This document shows, piece by piece, positions 48,380-56,985 of a stretch of 64,000 bases of DNA. The stretch is from Streptomyces sp. XY006 (lineage in GTDB: Bacteria > Actinomycetota > Actinomycetes > Streptomycetales > Streptomycetaceae). The notes below the pieces were generated by a model. It made no database searches. It saw only the letters and a program-made list of their open reading frames with translations, and was not told where the DNA came from. The position numbers were made by a program, and so were the translations under genes. Every line of letters starts with the position of its first letter. Position 1 is the stretch's first letter. Location of the stretch: contig NZ_NOKT01000011.1 of NCBI RefSeq assembly GCF_002237655.1, forward strand, positions 1-64,000, written 5' to 3'.

Positions 48380-51106
48380 TCAGCGGAGCCGGCGCAGATA
48401 GGGGTCGTGGGGCCGGGACGGCATCAGGCGGATCCGCGCGTCCAGCACGCTGACGCCGCCCGGTGTCGCGAGTACGGGGTCGAAGTCGGCCTCGGCGAGC
48501 TGCGGCAGGTCGGACGCCATCCGCGACAGCCGGAGCAGCAGCTGCTCCAGTCCTTCCAGGTCGACGGGGCCGCTGCCGTCGGCACCGAACAGGAGCGGGG
48601 CGCAGCGCGGTGCCGTGATCAGGTCGTGCACGTCGTGGTCGGTGAGCGGGGCCAGCCGGGCCGCGTGGTCGGCCAGCACCTCCGTGGCGGTTCCGCCGAG
48701 CCCGAACAGCACGAGCGGGCCGAAGATCCGGTCCTGGGCGACGCCCGCGAGGAGTTCGGTGCCGCGGGCGGCGAGCGGCTGCAGCACGACACCGGTCATC
48801 AGCCCGGCGAAGCGGTCGTGCAGGTCGCGGAAGGCGCGTCGGATCTCGGTGTCGCCGCGCAGGTCGAGGTGGACCGCGCCCTGCCGGCTCTTGTGCACCT
48901 GGCCGGGCCAGTGGGCCTTCATGACCACCCGGCCGTCCATGCCGCGCAGCCGGTCGGCGGCCAGGACGGCGTCGTCCTCGGTCTCGGCCCAGGCCCAGGG
49001 CAGTTGCGGGATGCTGTAGCAGGCCAGCAGGTCGGCGCAGGTGCGCGGGTCGAGCCAGCCGCCGTCGGGGTGAGCGGCGAGGTGGCCGGCGACGACCCGG
49101 TGGGCGCGCTGCGTCTCGATGTCGTCGAGCGCGGGCACGGTTCCGGCGGGCCGCGCGAGCCAGGCGGCGCGGCGTACGGCGTGGGCCAGCGCCCGTGCCG
49201 CCGCCTGGGGTTCGGCGTACGAGGGGACGGCGGCGCCTTCGGCGGCGGGCAACAGCCGCACGGGCAGGCCCTGTTCGAGGCGCACCACGGCCATGGGCCT
49301 GCCGGCCGTCCGGCCGCGGGAGGGGTGGGTGAGAGCCCGTACGAGGTCGTCGCCGGTCGCCGCGGCGACCGCTGTGGGGACCAGGACCACGAGGACGGCG
49401 TCGACGCCGCCGTACCGCGCGATCCTGTCCAGGCAGTCCGCGAGCTGTCCTTCCGAGACGGTGGCGGTGGTGTCGACCGGGTTGCCGGCGGCCGCGCCCC
49501 CGGGCAGCACGGCGAGCAGGTCGGCGACCAGCTCCGGTGGGAAGGGCGGCAGGGTCAGTCCCGCTTCGGCGCAGGCGTCGGCGGCCAGGACGCCCGCGCC
49601 GCCCGCGTTGGTGACGATGGCGACGCGGCGGCCCGCGGGCAGCGGCTGCGCGTGCAGCAGCGCGGCGGTCTCCAGCAGCTCTCCGACCGAGTGGGTCGCG
49701 GTGATGCCGGCCTGCGTGAACAGCGCGCCGCGGGTCATCGTCGGGGTGGCGGCGGCCGCGGTGTGCGAGGCGGCGGCGCGCCGGCCCGCGTCGGTGCGCC
49801 CGGCGTCGACGGTGAGCACCGGCATGCGGCGGGTCACCCGGCGGGCCGTGCGGGAGAAGGCACGCGGGTTGCCGAAGGACTCCAGGTGCAGCAGGGCGAG
49901 GTCGGTGCGGCCGTCGCTCTCCCACCACTGGAGCATGTCGTTGCCGCTGACGTCGTGCTTGTCGCCGAGGGAGGCGAAGGAGGACACGCCGATGCCGAGC
50001 CGGGACAGCCCGTCGAGCAGGGCGATGCCGACGCCGCCGGACTGCACGGCGACGCCCGCGGTGCCGGGGCGGGGACGCCCTGCGGCGAAGGTGGCGTCGA
50101 GCCGGAGCTCGGGGGCGGTGTGGGCGAGGCCGAGGCAGTCGGGTCCGACGAGCCGCATGCCGTGCGCGCGGCAGGCGGCCAGCAGGGCGTGCGCCTGGTC
50201 GGCGTCGAGGCCCGAGGTGACGACGAGCAGGGCGCGTACCCCCGCCTTGCCGCACTCCTCGGCGGCGTCCGGGACCGCTGCGGCGGGCACGGCCAGCACG
50301 GCGAGGTCGGGGGTCGTGGGGAGGGCATCGACCGAGGTGTGGGACGGCACGCCGAGGATCGCGTGCGCGGCCGGGTGCACGGCGAACAGGCGTCCGGTGT
50401 AGCCGCCCGCCCGGATCCGGTGCAGGATCGCCCGCCCCACCGAGCCGGGGGAACGGCCGGCTCCTACGACGGCGACGGCCTCGGGACGCAGCAGCGGCGT
50501 CAGGCTGGCGACGTCGGCGCGCCGGCCGCGTTCCTCGACGGCCGTGAGGTAGCTGTCGCTCTGGTCGAGGGCGATGGTGCAGCGCACCTCCGGGCCCTCG
50601 AAGCGGCGGCGGGTGGGCAGGCCGAGGTCGGCGAAGAGCCGGAGCACCTCGTGGTTCTCACTGAGCGCGTCGGCCGTGAAGGCCGTGATGCCGTCCCCGC
50701 GGGCCGCGGAGACGAGGTGTTCGACGAGCAGGGTGCCGACCCCGCGGTGGTGCAGTCCGTCGGCTACGGCGACGGAGACCTCGGCGGTGTTCTCCTGCCC
50801 GTCCCCGGCGGCGGCCTTCTTCTCGTTCCCGGTGTCGTACTCGGCGACTCCGATGACGTGGCCCTGGGTCTCGGCGAGCAGCGCCCGGTAACCGGGGCGG
50901 GCCGGGGCGCAGGCCCGGTCGGCGGCCGACCGCGCGGACCGGGGGCTCACGGAGAAGAACCTCCTGCGCAGGTTCTCCGGGGACATCCTCGCGTACAGGC
51001 CCTCCACCCGGTCGTGGTCGCCCGGCAGCACGGGACGGATGCACACGGTGGTGCCGTCCGCGAGCAGGGCGTGGACGGGGGGCCGGTCGGTCACGTCGCG
51101 CGTCAT
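48380..51106 (-). CDS. PatA-like protein: N-terminal GNAT fused to NDP-forming acyl-CoA synthetase
   Basis: 908 residues. A GNAT acetyltransferase is at about 10-180 (CoA loop HHRGVGTLLVEHLV). It is followed by a CoA-binding domain (about 200-320, VAVVGAGRSPGSVGRAIL), succinyl-CoA ligase-like domains (about 330-650, with AVQSGGVGIALLDGLSRLGIG and the TNAGGAGVLAADA block), and an ATP-grasp part (about 690-900). The GNAT-first order is opposite to E. coli PatZ and matches the Streptomyces lividans PatA described as having a unique organisation. Such proteins acetylate metabolic enzymes such as acyl-CoA synthetases. The ATG at 51106 has GGAGGAG upstream, and the palindrome at 51192 lies 86 bases away. 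Confidence 0.85.
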   Translation of the reverse strand: MTRDVTDRPPVHALLADGTTVCIRPVLPGDHDRVEGLYARMSPENLRRRFFSVSPRSARSAADRACAPARPGYRALLAETQGHVIGVAEYDTGNEKKAAAGDGQENTAEVSVAVADGLHHRGVGTLLVEHLVSAARGDGITAFTADALSENHEVLRLFADLGLPTRRRFEGPEVRCTIALDQSDSYLTAVEERGRRADVASLTPLLRPEAVAVVGAGRSPGSVGRAILHRIRAGGYTGRLFAVHPAAHAILGVPSHTSVDALPTTPDLAVLAVPAAAVPDAAEECGKAGVRALLVVTSGLDADQAHALLAACRAHGMRLVGPDCLGLAHTAPELRLDATFAAGRPRPGTAGVAVQSGGVGIALLDGLSRLGIGVSSFASLGDKHDVSGNDMLQWWESDGRTDLALLHLESFGNPRAFSRTARRVTRRMPVLTVDAGRTDAGRRAAASHTAAAATPTMTRGALFTQAGITATHSVGELLETAALLHAQPLPAGRRVAIVTNAGGAGVLAADACAEAGLTLPPFPPELVADLLAVLPGGAAAGNPVDTTATVSEGQLADCLDRIARYGGVDAVLVVLVPTAVAAATGDDLVRALTHPSRGRTAGRPMAVVRLEQGLPVRLLPAAEGAAVPSYAEPQAAARALAHAVRRAAWLARPAGTVPALDDIETQRAHRVVAGHLAAHPDGGWLDPRTCADLLACYSIPQLPWAWAETEDDAVLAADRLRGMDGRVVMKAHWPGQVHKSRQGAVHLDLRGDTEIRRAFRDLHDRFAGLMTGVVLQPLAARGTELLAGVAQDRIFGPLVLFGLGGTATEVLADHAARLAPLTDHDVHDLITAPRCAPLLFGADGSGPVDLEGLEQLLLRLSRMASDLPQLAEADFDPVLATPGGVSVLDARIRLMPSRPHDPYLRRLR

Positions 51107-51191
51107 CGCGGGGCTCTCCTCCCAAACTCTTCTCACGTCGAGCATCCGGCGGACGGCGAGGCGGTCCCAGGGGCTGTCGGGGTCGACTCGA

Positions 51192-51205
51192 GGGCCGATC
51201 GGCCC
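51192..51205. promoter_or_regulatory. DevR-like palindrome between the PatA-like and PPK2 genes
   Basis: The perfect palindrome GGGCCGATCGGCCC lies between divergent starts, 86 bases from the PatA-like ATG and 109 bases from the PPK2 ATG, so it could serve both. Confidence 0.65.
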
Positions 51206-51313
51206 GGGGTGCCGCCGAAGGTCTGCGCCCGGACGCCGGAGCCTGGGCTGCCCCGGGCGCGGCACGAGCGGTTACGTTGAGGTCATCGGCGTGGACCGGG
51301 CTCGGAGGGGCGC

Positions 51314-52117
51314 ATGGCTGGCAAGAAGGCGGCGAAGGTGCCGCGCGCGGTGTACGAGCAGGAGCTGCTGCGGCTGCAGACGGAGTTGGTCAAGCTCCAG
51401 GAGTGGGTGCGCGCGGAGGGCGCCCGGCTGGTCGTGGTCTTCGAGGGCCGGGACGCGGCCGGCAAGGGCGGCACCATCAAGCGGGTCACCGAGCACCTCA
51501 ACCCGCGGGTCGCGCGCATCGCGGCGCTGCCCAAGCCGACCGAGCGCGAGCGGACCCAGTGGTACTTCCAGCGGTACGTGGAGCAGCTGCCGGCCGGCGG
51601 GGAGATCGTGCTGTTCGACCGGTCCTGGTACAACCGGGCCGGTGTCGAGCACGTGATGGGCTTCTGCACGAAGGAGGAGTACCAGCTCTTCCTGCGCCAG
51701 TGCCCGATCTTCGAGCGGATGCTGGTGGAGGACGGGATCCTGCTGCGCAAGTACTGGTTCTCGGTGAGCGACGGCGAGCAGCAGGAGCGTTTCCGGCGGC
51801 GTCTGGAGGATCCCCTCAGGCGCTGGAAGCTGTCCCCGATGGACCTGGAGTCGCTCACGCACTGGGAGGCGTACTCCCGGGCGAAGGACGAGATGATGGT
51901 GCACACCGACATCTCCGAGGCGCCGTGGTACGTCGTGGAGAGCGACGACAAGCGCCGGGCGAGACTGAACATGATCGCCCACCTGCTGGGCTCGGTGCCG
52001 TACCACGACGTGCCGCCGCCGGTGCTGGAGCTGCCGGAGCGGCCCGAGTCGACCGGCTACGAGCGCCCGCCGCGCGATCTGCAGACCTACGTCCCCGACC
52101 ACGCGGCGAGCCTCTGA
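51314..52117 (+). CDS. ppk2: Polyphosphate kinase 2
   Basis: PPK2-family enzyme, 267 residues, which transfers phosphate between polyphosphate and nucleotides. The Walker A-like FEGRDAAGKGG is at about 50-60, and Walker B/DRSWYNRAGVEHVMGF at about 98-113; the lid segment with KYWFSVSDGEQQERF follows. The size matches single-domain PPK2. It is divergent from the PatA-like gene and shares the DevR-like palindrome, suggesting induction when respiration stalls and energy is drawn from polyphosphate. GGAGG precedes the ATG. Confidence 0.9.
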   Translation: MAGKKAAKVPRAVYEQELLRLQTELVKLQEWVRAEGARLVVVFEGRDAAGKGGTIKRVTEHLNPRVARIAALPKPTERERTQWYFQRYVEQLPAGGEIVLFDRSWYNRAGVEHVMGFCTKEEYQLFLRQCPIFERMLVEDGILLRKYWFSVSDGEQQERFRRRLEDPLRRWKLSPMDLESLTHWEAYSRAKDEMMVHTDISEAPWYVVESDDKRRARLNMIAHLLGSVPYHDVPPPVLELPERPESTGYERPPRDLQTYVPDHAASL

Positions 52118-52137
52118 ACCGACGCACCCCGAGGCGT

Positions 52138-53043
52138 TCAGTCGTGTGGGACGACCGCGACGGGTGCCACGGCGTGGTGCAGTACCGCGTGCGTGACGGA
52201 ACCGATGTGGGCGCCGAAGGGGCTGCGGCGGATGCGGCGGCCGACGACCACCAGGGACGCCGCGCGGGAGGCGTCGACGACCTGCCGGGCGGGGCTGCCG
52301 GCGCGGGACTCCTCGACGACCTCCACGTCCGGGTACTTCTCCCGCCACGGGCGCAGCACCTCGGCCAGGGCGGCGGCCTCCGCGCGGCCCAGTTCGGCGT
52401 GGAACTCCAGGTCCGCGGGCAGGCCGTAGGCGTAGTACGGCGGCAGGCTCCAGCCGTGGACGGCCCTGAGCGCGGTGCCGCGGCGGGCGGCCTCCTCGAA
52501 GGCGAACGCGATCAGCGCCTCGTGGGGGCGGCCGGTGTCGAGTCCGAGCACCACCGGCCGGTACGCGGTGGCGGCGGACGGGATGCCCGCCGGGTCGTCC
52601 TCGTGCTCGTCGGCGGCCTGCTCCCCGGCCCGGACGAGGACGACGGGGGTGTCGGTGTGCGCGATCACGGCCATGCCGACGGAGCCGACCAGGAATCCGC
52701 CGAGCCCGCTCAGCCCGCGCGAGCCGAGGACCAGCAGTTCGGCGCTGCCGGCCGCCTCGGTCAGCGTCTCCACCGGCCGGCCGTGGATCTGCTCCATCTC
52801 CACCGCCACGCCGGGGTGGCGCAGACGCAGTCCCTCGGCCGCCTCGCGCGGGATGCGCTCGCTCCAGTGCTGCTGCGTCTCGGCGCCCAGCAGCGGGGCC
52901 TGCGCCATGGGTTCCGGGACGGGGTCCCAGACGTGCACCAGCCGCAGCGGCAGGCCGCGCAGGGCCGCCTCGCGGGCCGCCCACTCGGCTGCGGCGCGGC
53001 TTTCGGGCGAGCCGTCGAGGCCCACGGTGACGGTGCGGGACAT
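52138..53043 (-). CDS. Tandem universal stress protein
   Basis: Two USP domains in 301 residues: about 1-145 and 160-301. Each has the ATP-binding glycine pattern, LVLGSRGLSGLGGFLVGS in the first and VVVGRRIRRSPFGAHIGS in the second. AGGAGG lies 8 bases before the ATG. The gene is convergent with ppk2, 20 bp away, and divergent from the flavohemoprotein gene across a gap with two DevR-like boxes. Such tandem USPs are prominent members of the mycobacterial DosR regulon. A paralogue begins beyond the window and ends at 63507. Confidence 0.9.
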   Translation of the reverse strand: MSRTVTVGLDGSPESRAAAEWAAREAALRGLPLRLVHVWDPVPEPMAQAPLLGAETQQHWSERIPREAAEGLRLRHPGVAVEMEQIHGRPVETLTEAAGSAELLVLGSRGLSGLGGFLVGSVGMAVIAHTDTPVVLVRAGEQAADEHEDDPAGIPSAATAYRPVVLGLDTGRPHEALIAFAFEEAARRGTALRAVHGWSLPPYYAYGLPADLEFHAELGRAEAAALAEVLRPWREKYPDVEVVEESRAGSPARQVVDASRAASLVVVGRRIRRSPFGAHIGSVTHAVLHHAVAPVAVVPHD

Positions 53044-53161
53044 GCTGTCCACCTCCTGGATCGGGTTTCCGCCTTCAGCGTGACGGCGCGCGAACGGCAC
53101 GGCGAGAGGCCGCACGTCCCCGCTCCGGGACCGTGCGGCCCTGCGGCGGAACGGCTCCGGA

Positions 53162-53197
53162 GGGCCGATGTGCCCGGATCGGGGGGCCGTTCGGCCC
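53162..53197. promoter_or_regulatory. Paired DevR-like boxes between USP and flavohemoprotein genes
   Basis: Box 1 GGGCCGATGTGCCC (53162-53175, imperfect) and box 2 GGGCCGTTCGGCCC (53184-53197, perfect) are spaced 22 bp, two helical turns. Box 1 is 119 bases from the USP start and box 2 is 115 bases from the flavohemoprotein start. Paired boxes in register are typical of DosR-controlled promoters. Confidence 0.65.
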
Positions 53198-53311
53198 TTC
53201 TTCGCCCCCGGCGGCAGAACGGCGGCGAAACGGGGTGGTGCGGCTGCTACACAGAGGGTGCCGCCCGACGCGATGCGGCGCCCTTCCCCACCACCCCTGC
53301 CGGGAGGCTCC

Positions 53312-54526
53312 ATGCTGTCCGCAGAATCCGCCGCCGTGGTCCGGGCCACCCTGCCCGCCGTGGCCGGCGCGCTCGACGAGATCACCGCACGCTTCTACGG
53401 TGCGATGTTCCGTGACCGTCCGGAGCTGCTCGACGGGATGTTCAACCGCGGCAACCAGGCCAGCGGGGCGCAGCGCCGGGCCCTGGCCGGTTCGATCGCC
53501 GGATTCGCCACCGCCCTGCTCGCCGATCCGGAGACCCGCCCGGACACGCTGCTGGACCGGATCGCGCACAAGCACGCCGCGGTCGGGGTCACCGACGACC
53601 AGTACACGCTCGTGCACAAGTACCTGTTCGGCGCGATAGCCGAGGTGCTGGGCGACGCGGTCACCCCGGAGGTGGCGGCCGCCTGGGACGAGGTGTACTG
53701 GCTGATGGCCGGCGCGCTGATCGGCCGTGAGGCCCGCCTGTACCAGGAGGCGGGCGTCGAACCCGGCCGGATCTGGCGGCGGTGGACGGTCGTCGGGCGG
53801 CGCACCGAGACCCCGGACGTGGTGTCTTTCGTGCTGCGCCCGGCCGACGGGCGGCCGGCGCCGCGGGCACGCGCCGGCCAGTACGTGAGCGTGCGGGTCC
53901 GGATGGCCGACGGGGTCCACCAGGTACGCCAGTACAGCCTGTCCTGCGACCCCGGCGGGCAGTCCCGGCGCATCACCGTCAAGCGGGTCGGCGGCTCGGC
54001 GGGCGCCCCGGACGGCGAGGTCTCCGCGCTCCTGCACGACCAGGTCCACGAGGGCGACGAGCTGACCCTGTCCGCGCCCTTCGGGGACGTCTTCCTCGAC
54101 GACCCGGCCGACGCGACCGCTCCGGTCTTACTGGTCTCGGCGGGCATCGGCGGCACCCCCATGACCGGCATCCTGGCCCATCTCGCCGCCCTCGGCTCGA
54201 CCCGCCCGGTGCTGGTCCTGCACGCCGACCGCTCCCCCGCCGAACACGCCCTGCGCGCGGAGACCCGCGAGCTGGTCGCGCAACTGCCGGGCGGCCACTC
54301 GGTCTTCTGGTACGAGCGCCCGGGTCCGGAGGAACCCGACGCCCGCGAGGGCCTGATGCGGCTCGACGGCATCGAACCGCCCGAGGACGCGACGGTGTTC
54401 CTCTGCGGTCCGCTGCCCTTCATGCGGGAGGTGCGGACCCGGTTGCTGCGCGCCGGGGTTCCGGCCCGGCGCATCCGCTACGAGGTCTTCGGCCCCGACC
54501 TGTGGCTGCCCGGCGCGGCGGCCTGA
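53312..54526 (+). CDS. hmp: Flavohemoprotein (nitric oxide dioxygenase-like)
   Basis: A 404-residue protein. The globin domain (about 1-135) has RFYGAMF and a proximal His in AHKHAAVGV. An FAD-binding domain is at about 150-260 (VRQYSLSCDP, RxYS motif), and an NAD(P) domain at about 265-400 (LVSAGIGGTPMTGIL, then FLCGPLPFMREV). The function is detoxification of nitric oxide to nitrate. GGGAGG precedes the ATG. A leucine TTA codon at 54128-54130 implies bldA dependence. The paired DevR-like boxes 115 bases upstream fit hypoxia/NO induction. Confidence 0.88.
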   Translation: MLSAESAAVVRATLPAVAGALDEITARFYGAMFRDRPELLDGMFNRGNQASGAQRRALAGSIAGFATALLADPETRPDTLLDRIAHKHAAVGVTDDQYTLVHKYLFGAIAEVLGDAVTPEVAAAWDEVYWLMAGALIGREARLYQEAGVEPGRIWRRWTVVGRRTETPDVVSFVLRPADGRPAPRARAGQYVSVRVRMADGVHQVRQYSLSCDPGGQSRRITVKRVGGSAGAPDGEVSALLHDQVHEGDELTLSAPFGDVFLDDPADATAPVLLVSAGIGGTPMTGILAHLAALGSTRPVLVLHADRSPAEHALRAETRELVAQLPGGHSVFWYERPGPEEPDAREGLMRLDGIEPPEDATVFLCGPLPFMREVRTRLLRAGVPARRIRYEVFGPDLWLPGAAA

Positions 54527-54573
54527 ACCCGCCGGACGCCCCCGATCCCCGGGCGACGACGAGGAGTTGCGCG

Positions 54574-56124
54574 ATGGCGAAGGCGTATCTCGTGGGCGGT
54601 GGTGTCGCGGCGCTCGCCGCGGCCGCGTTCCTGATCCGTGACGGCGGTTTCGACGGAGGGGACATCCACCTCTTCGAGGAGCGGCGGCCGAGCGGCGGCG
54701 AGACCGGGGCGGACGGCTCGGCGGACGCCGGCTGGGCCCTGTGCGGCGGGTGGCTGTCCGAGGACGAAAGCCCGTGCGCGCACGACCTGTTCGCGGGCAT
54801 CCCCACGCTCGACGATCCGGCGGTGCCGGTGGCGCGGGAGTGGCTCGCCGGGCGGCCGGAACCCGCCACGGGCGGGGTGGCGCGCCTGGTCGACGCCGAC
54901 GGTACGGTCATCGGTACCCGTTCGATGGGGTTCTCCGAGCGGGACCGGCTGGAGCTGGTCCGCTGTCTGGCCACCCCGGAGCGGCATCTGGACGGCAAGC
55001 GCGTCAGCGACTGTTTCGGGGAGCACTTCTTCACCACGCGCTTCTGGTTCCTGTGGTGCACGGCGTTCGCGTTCCAGCCCTGGCACAGCGCCGTCGAGTT
55101 CCACCGCTCTCTCAGGCGCTTCCTCCACCTCCTCCCCGGGCTGTCGTCCCGGCCCGCCGCCCCGCACGCCGGTCCCCGGCTGCACGAGTCCCTCGTGCTC
55201 CCCCTGGCCGCCTGGCTGCGTGCACGCGGCGTGACCTTCCACACCGGGTGTCACGTCACCGACCTCGGTCTGGCTCCGGGCCGCGGGACCCGGGTCGAGC
55301 GGATCGACCTGTCACGGCACGGCCGGGACGAGCGGATCGAGGTGGCCGGCGACGACCTGGTCCTGGTCACCAACGGGTCCACGGCCGACGCCTGCGGCAT
55401 CGGTTCGCACACCGCCCCGCCACCGTCTCGTCCGCACCGCTCCGACGCGTGGCTGCTCTGGCACCGCCTGGCACGCGGCCGGGACGACTTCGGCGACCCG
55501 GCCGTCTTCGACATGCACGTCAAGGAGTCCCGCGCCGAGTCGTTCACGGTCACCACCGAGGACCCCGCGTTCCTCAAGGCCCTGGAACGGTGCGGCGGCC
55601 ACGGGAACGGCGAGGGCGCCACGCTGACCCTCACCGGCTCCCCCTGGCTCCTCACTCTCGTCACCGGTCCCCGGCGTGAAGGCGGCACGCTCTGGTGGGG
55701 CTACGCCCTGCGTCCCGGCCGCGCGGGCGACCACACGCCGAAGCCGATGACGATGTGCTCCGGCCGGGAGATCCTCGACGAGGTCCTGCACCACCTGCCC
55801 CTCGACGCGTCGACGGCGGCCCGCACACGGGAGACATCCACCGTCGTGCCCCGCCTGATGCCGTACGCCACCAGCCCGTTCCTGGCCCGCCGCCGCGACG
55901 ACCGGCCCGAGGTCGTACCCGAGGGGTCGGTGAACCTCGCCTTCATCGGCCGGTTCGCCGAGGTGCCCGACGAGGTGACGTCCACCGTCGAGTATGCGGT
56001 ACGCACGGCCCGGACCGCGGTGACCGAACTCCTCGGACTCGCCGAACGGCCACCGGCGGTCCGCAGGGCCCACCACGCCCCCCACGTCCTGGCGGCGGCG
56101 CTGGAGACCCTGCACCACCGGTGA
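54574..56124 (+). CDS. ohyA: Oleate hydratase (MCRA-type FAD protein)
   Basis: 516 residues, myosin-cross-reactive antigen family, FAD-dependent oleate hydratase that adds water to cis-unsaturated fatty acids. The FAD loop GGGVAALAAAAFLIRDGG is at about 8-25, followed by HLFEERRPSGG. Later segments TTRFWFLWCTAFAFQPWHSA, LVLVTNGSTADA and NLAFIGRFAEVPDEV are typical. The length is shorter than some relatives (about 570-590). GAGGAG precedes the ATG. It follows the flavohemoprotein by 47 bp and may be cotranscribed, tying lipid modification to the dormancy block. Confidence 0.85.
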   Translation: MAKAYLVGGGVAALAAAAFLIRDGGFDGGDIHLFEERRPSGGETGADGSADAGWALCGGWLSEDESPCAHDLFAGIPTLDDPAVPVAREWLAGRPEPATGGVARLVDADGTVIGTRSMGFSERDRLELVRCLATPERHLDGKRVSDCFGEHFFTTRFWFLWCTAFAFQPWHSAVEFHRSLRRFLHLLPGLSSRPAAPHAGPRLHESLVLPLAAWLRARGVTFHTGCHVTDLGLAPGRGTRVERIDLSRHGRDERIEVAGDDLVLVTNGSTADACGIGSHTAPPPSRPHRSDAWLLWHRLARGRDDFGDPAVFDMHVKESRAESFTVTTEDPAFLKALERCGGHGNGEGATLTLTGSPWLLTLVTGPRREGGTLWWGYALRPGRAGDHTPKPMTMCSGREILDEVLHHLPLDASTAARTRETSTVVPRLMPYATSPFLARRRDDRPEVVPEGSVNLAFIGRFAEVPDEVTSTVEYAVRTARTAVTELLGLAERPPAVRRAHHAPHVLAAALETLHHR

Positions 56125-56133
56125 GCACACCGG

Positions 56134-56835
56134 TCAGCGGACGATCGTGCTGCGTCCCCACGTCAGGCCGAGGGACGTGACCAGCAGCCATACCGGTCCG
56201 ACGACGCCCTGGAAGCCGGGGAGGCCGGTCAGGCCCGCGAACAGTACGACCGCCAGTACGGGCAGGAGGCTGAACCAGCCGATCCACCGCGAGATCGTGC
56301 GTTCGCGCAGCGCCATCCAGGCCACGGCCCCGGCCGCCACCACGACGCCGAGCCAGCCGATGTACCCGCCGAAGTCGTTGAGCATGAAGTAGACGAACAG
56401 ACCGTCCTCACGGAAGGACTGCTCGTCCATTCCCCCCGGCAGGTAGATCGCCAGGGCGCCTTTCCAGCCGTAGCCGTAGGTGAGGCCGGCGGCCGACGCC
56501 GTCAGGGCGCCGCTGACCACGTAGGCGGCGGTGCTGCCGGGGACGCGCGGCTCGACCTGCCGCCGCCACGCCGCGGCGAGCACGAGAAGCAGCACGACCG
56601 TCAGGAAGCCCGCGACCAGACCCAGATGGGCCACGGGTCGGCTGACGTCGGCGAGGATCGACCCGTCGACGTTCCTCTGCTCTTCCGTGCCGGCGCGGAC
56701 GTCCGCCAGGACCGTGGCCACTGTCCCGAACAGGCCCGCCGCGACGCCGTACCAGGGCCAGGTCGCCCTCGCCTTTCCTTCGCGCTCCGCTTCCACGACG
56801 CCCTCGTGACGGGCTGCCGGATCCATGGTGGCCAT
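56134..56835 (-). CDS. Integral membrane protein of unknown function
   Basis: A 233-residue polytopic protein, not recognised. After a charged 25-residue N-terminus there are about six hydrophobic segments: 27-45, 72-95 (LGLVAGFLTVVLLLVLAAAW), 103-125, 158-175 (YIGWLGVVVAAGAVAWMAL), 183-202, and 207-225. The loop LAIYLPGGMDEQSF is polar and outside a helix. AGGGAG precedes the ATG. It is convergent with the oleate hydratase gene (9 bp gap) and divergent from the histidine kinase gene. No domain or catalytic motif is visible. Confidence 0.75.
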   Translation of the reverse strand: MATMDPAARHEGVVEAEREGKARATWPWYGVAAGLFGTVATVLADVRAGTEEQRNVDGSILADVSRPVAHLGLVAGFLTVVLLLVLAAAWRRQVEPRVPGSTAAYVVSGALTASAAGLTYGYGWKGALAIYLPGGMDEQSFREDGLFVYFMLNDFGGYIGWLGVVVAAGAVAWMALRERTISRWIGWFSLLPVLAVVLFAGLTGLPGFQGVVGPVWLLVTSLGLTWGRSTIVR

Positions 56836-56985
56836 ACGCGTCAACTCCCTGTGTGTGCCGGTCGTTTCGGATCCGAATGTCGTGCCGGACGTGTCCCGCG
56901 GCCCAGGGACCCGGGTCCTGTGTCGCCGGGACGGATTTCCCGGGATCACATCCGGAAAGAGCCCGCGATACGGGACGATGTGGGG

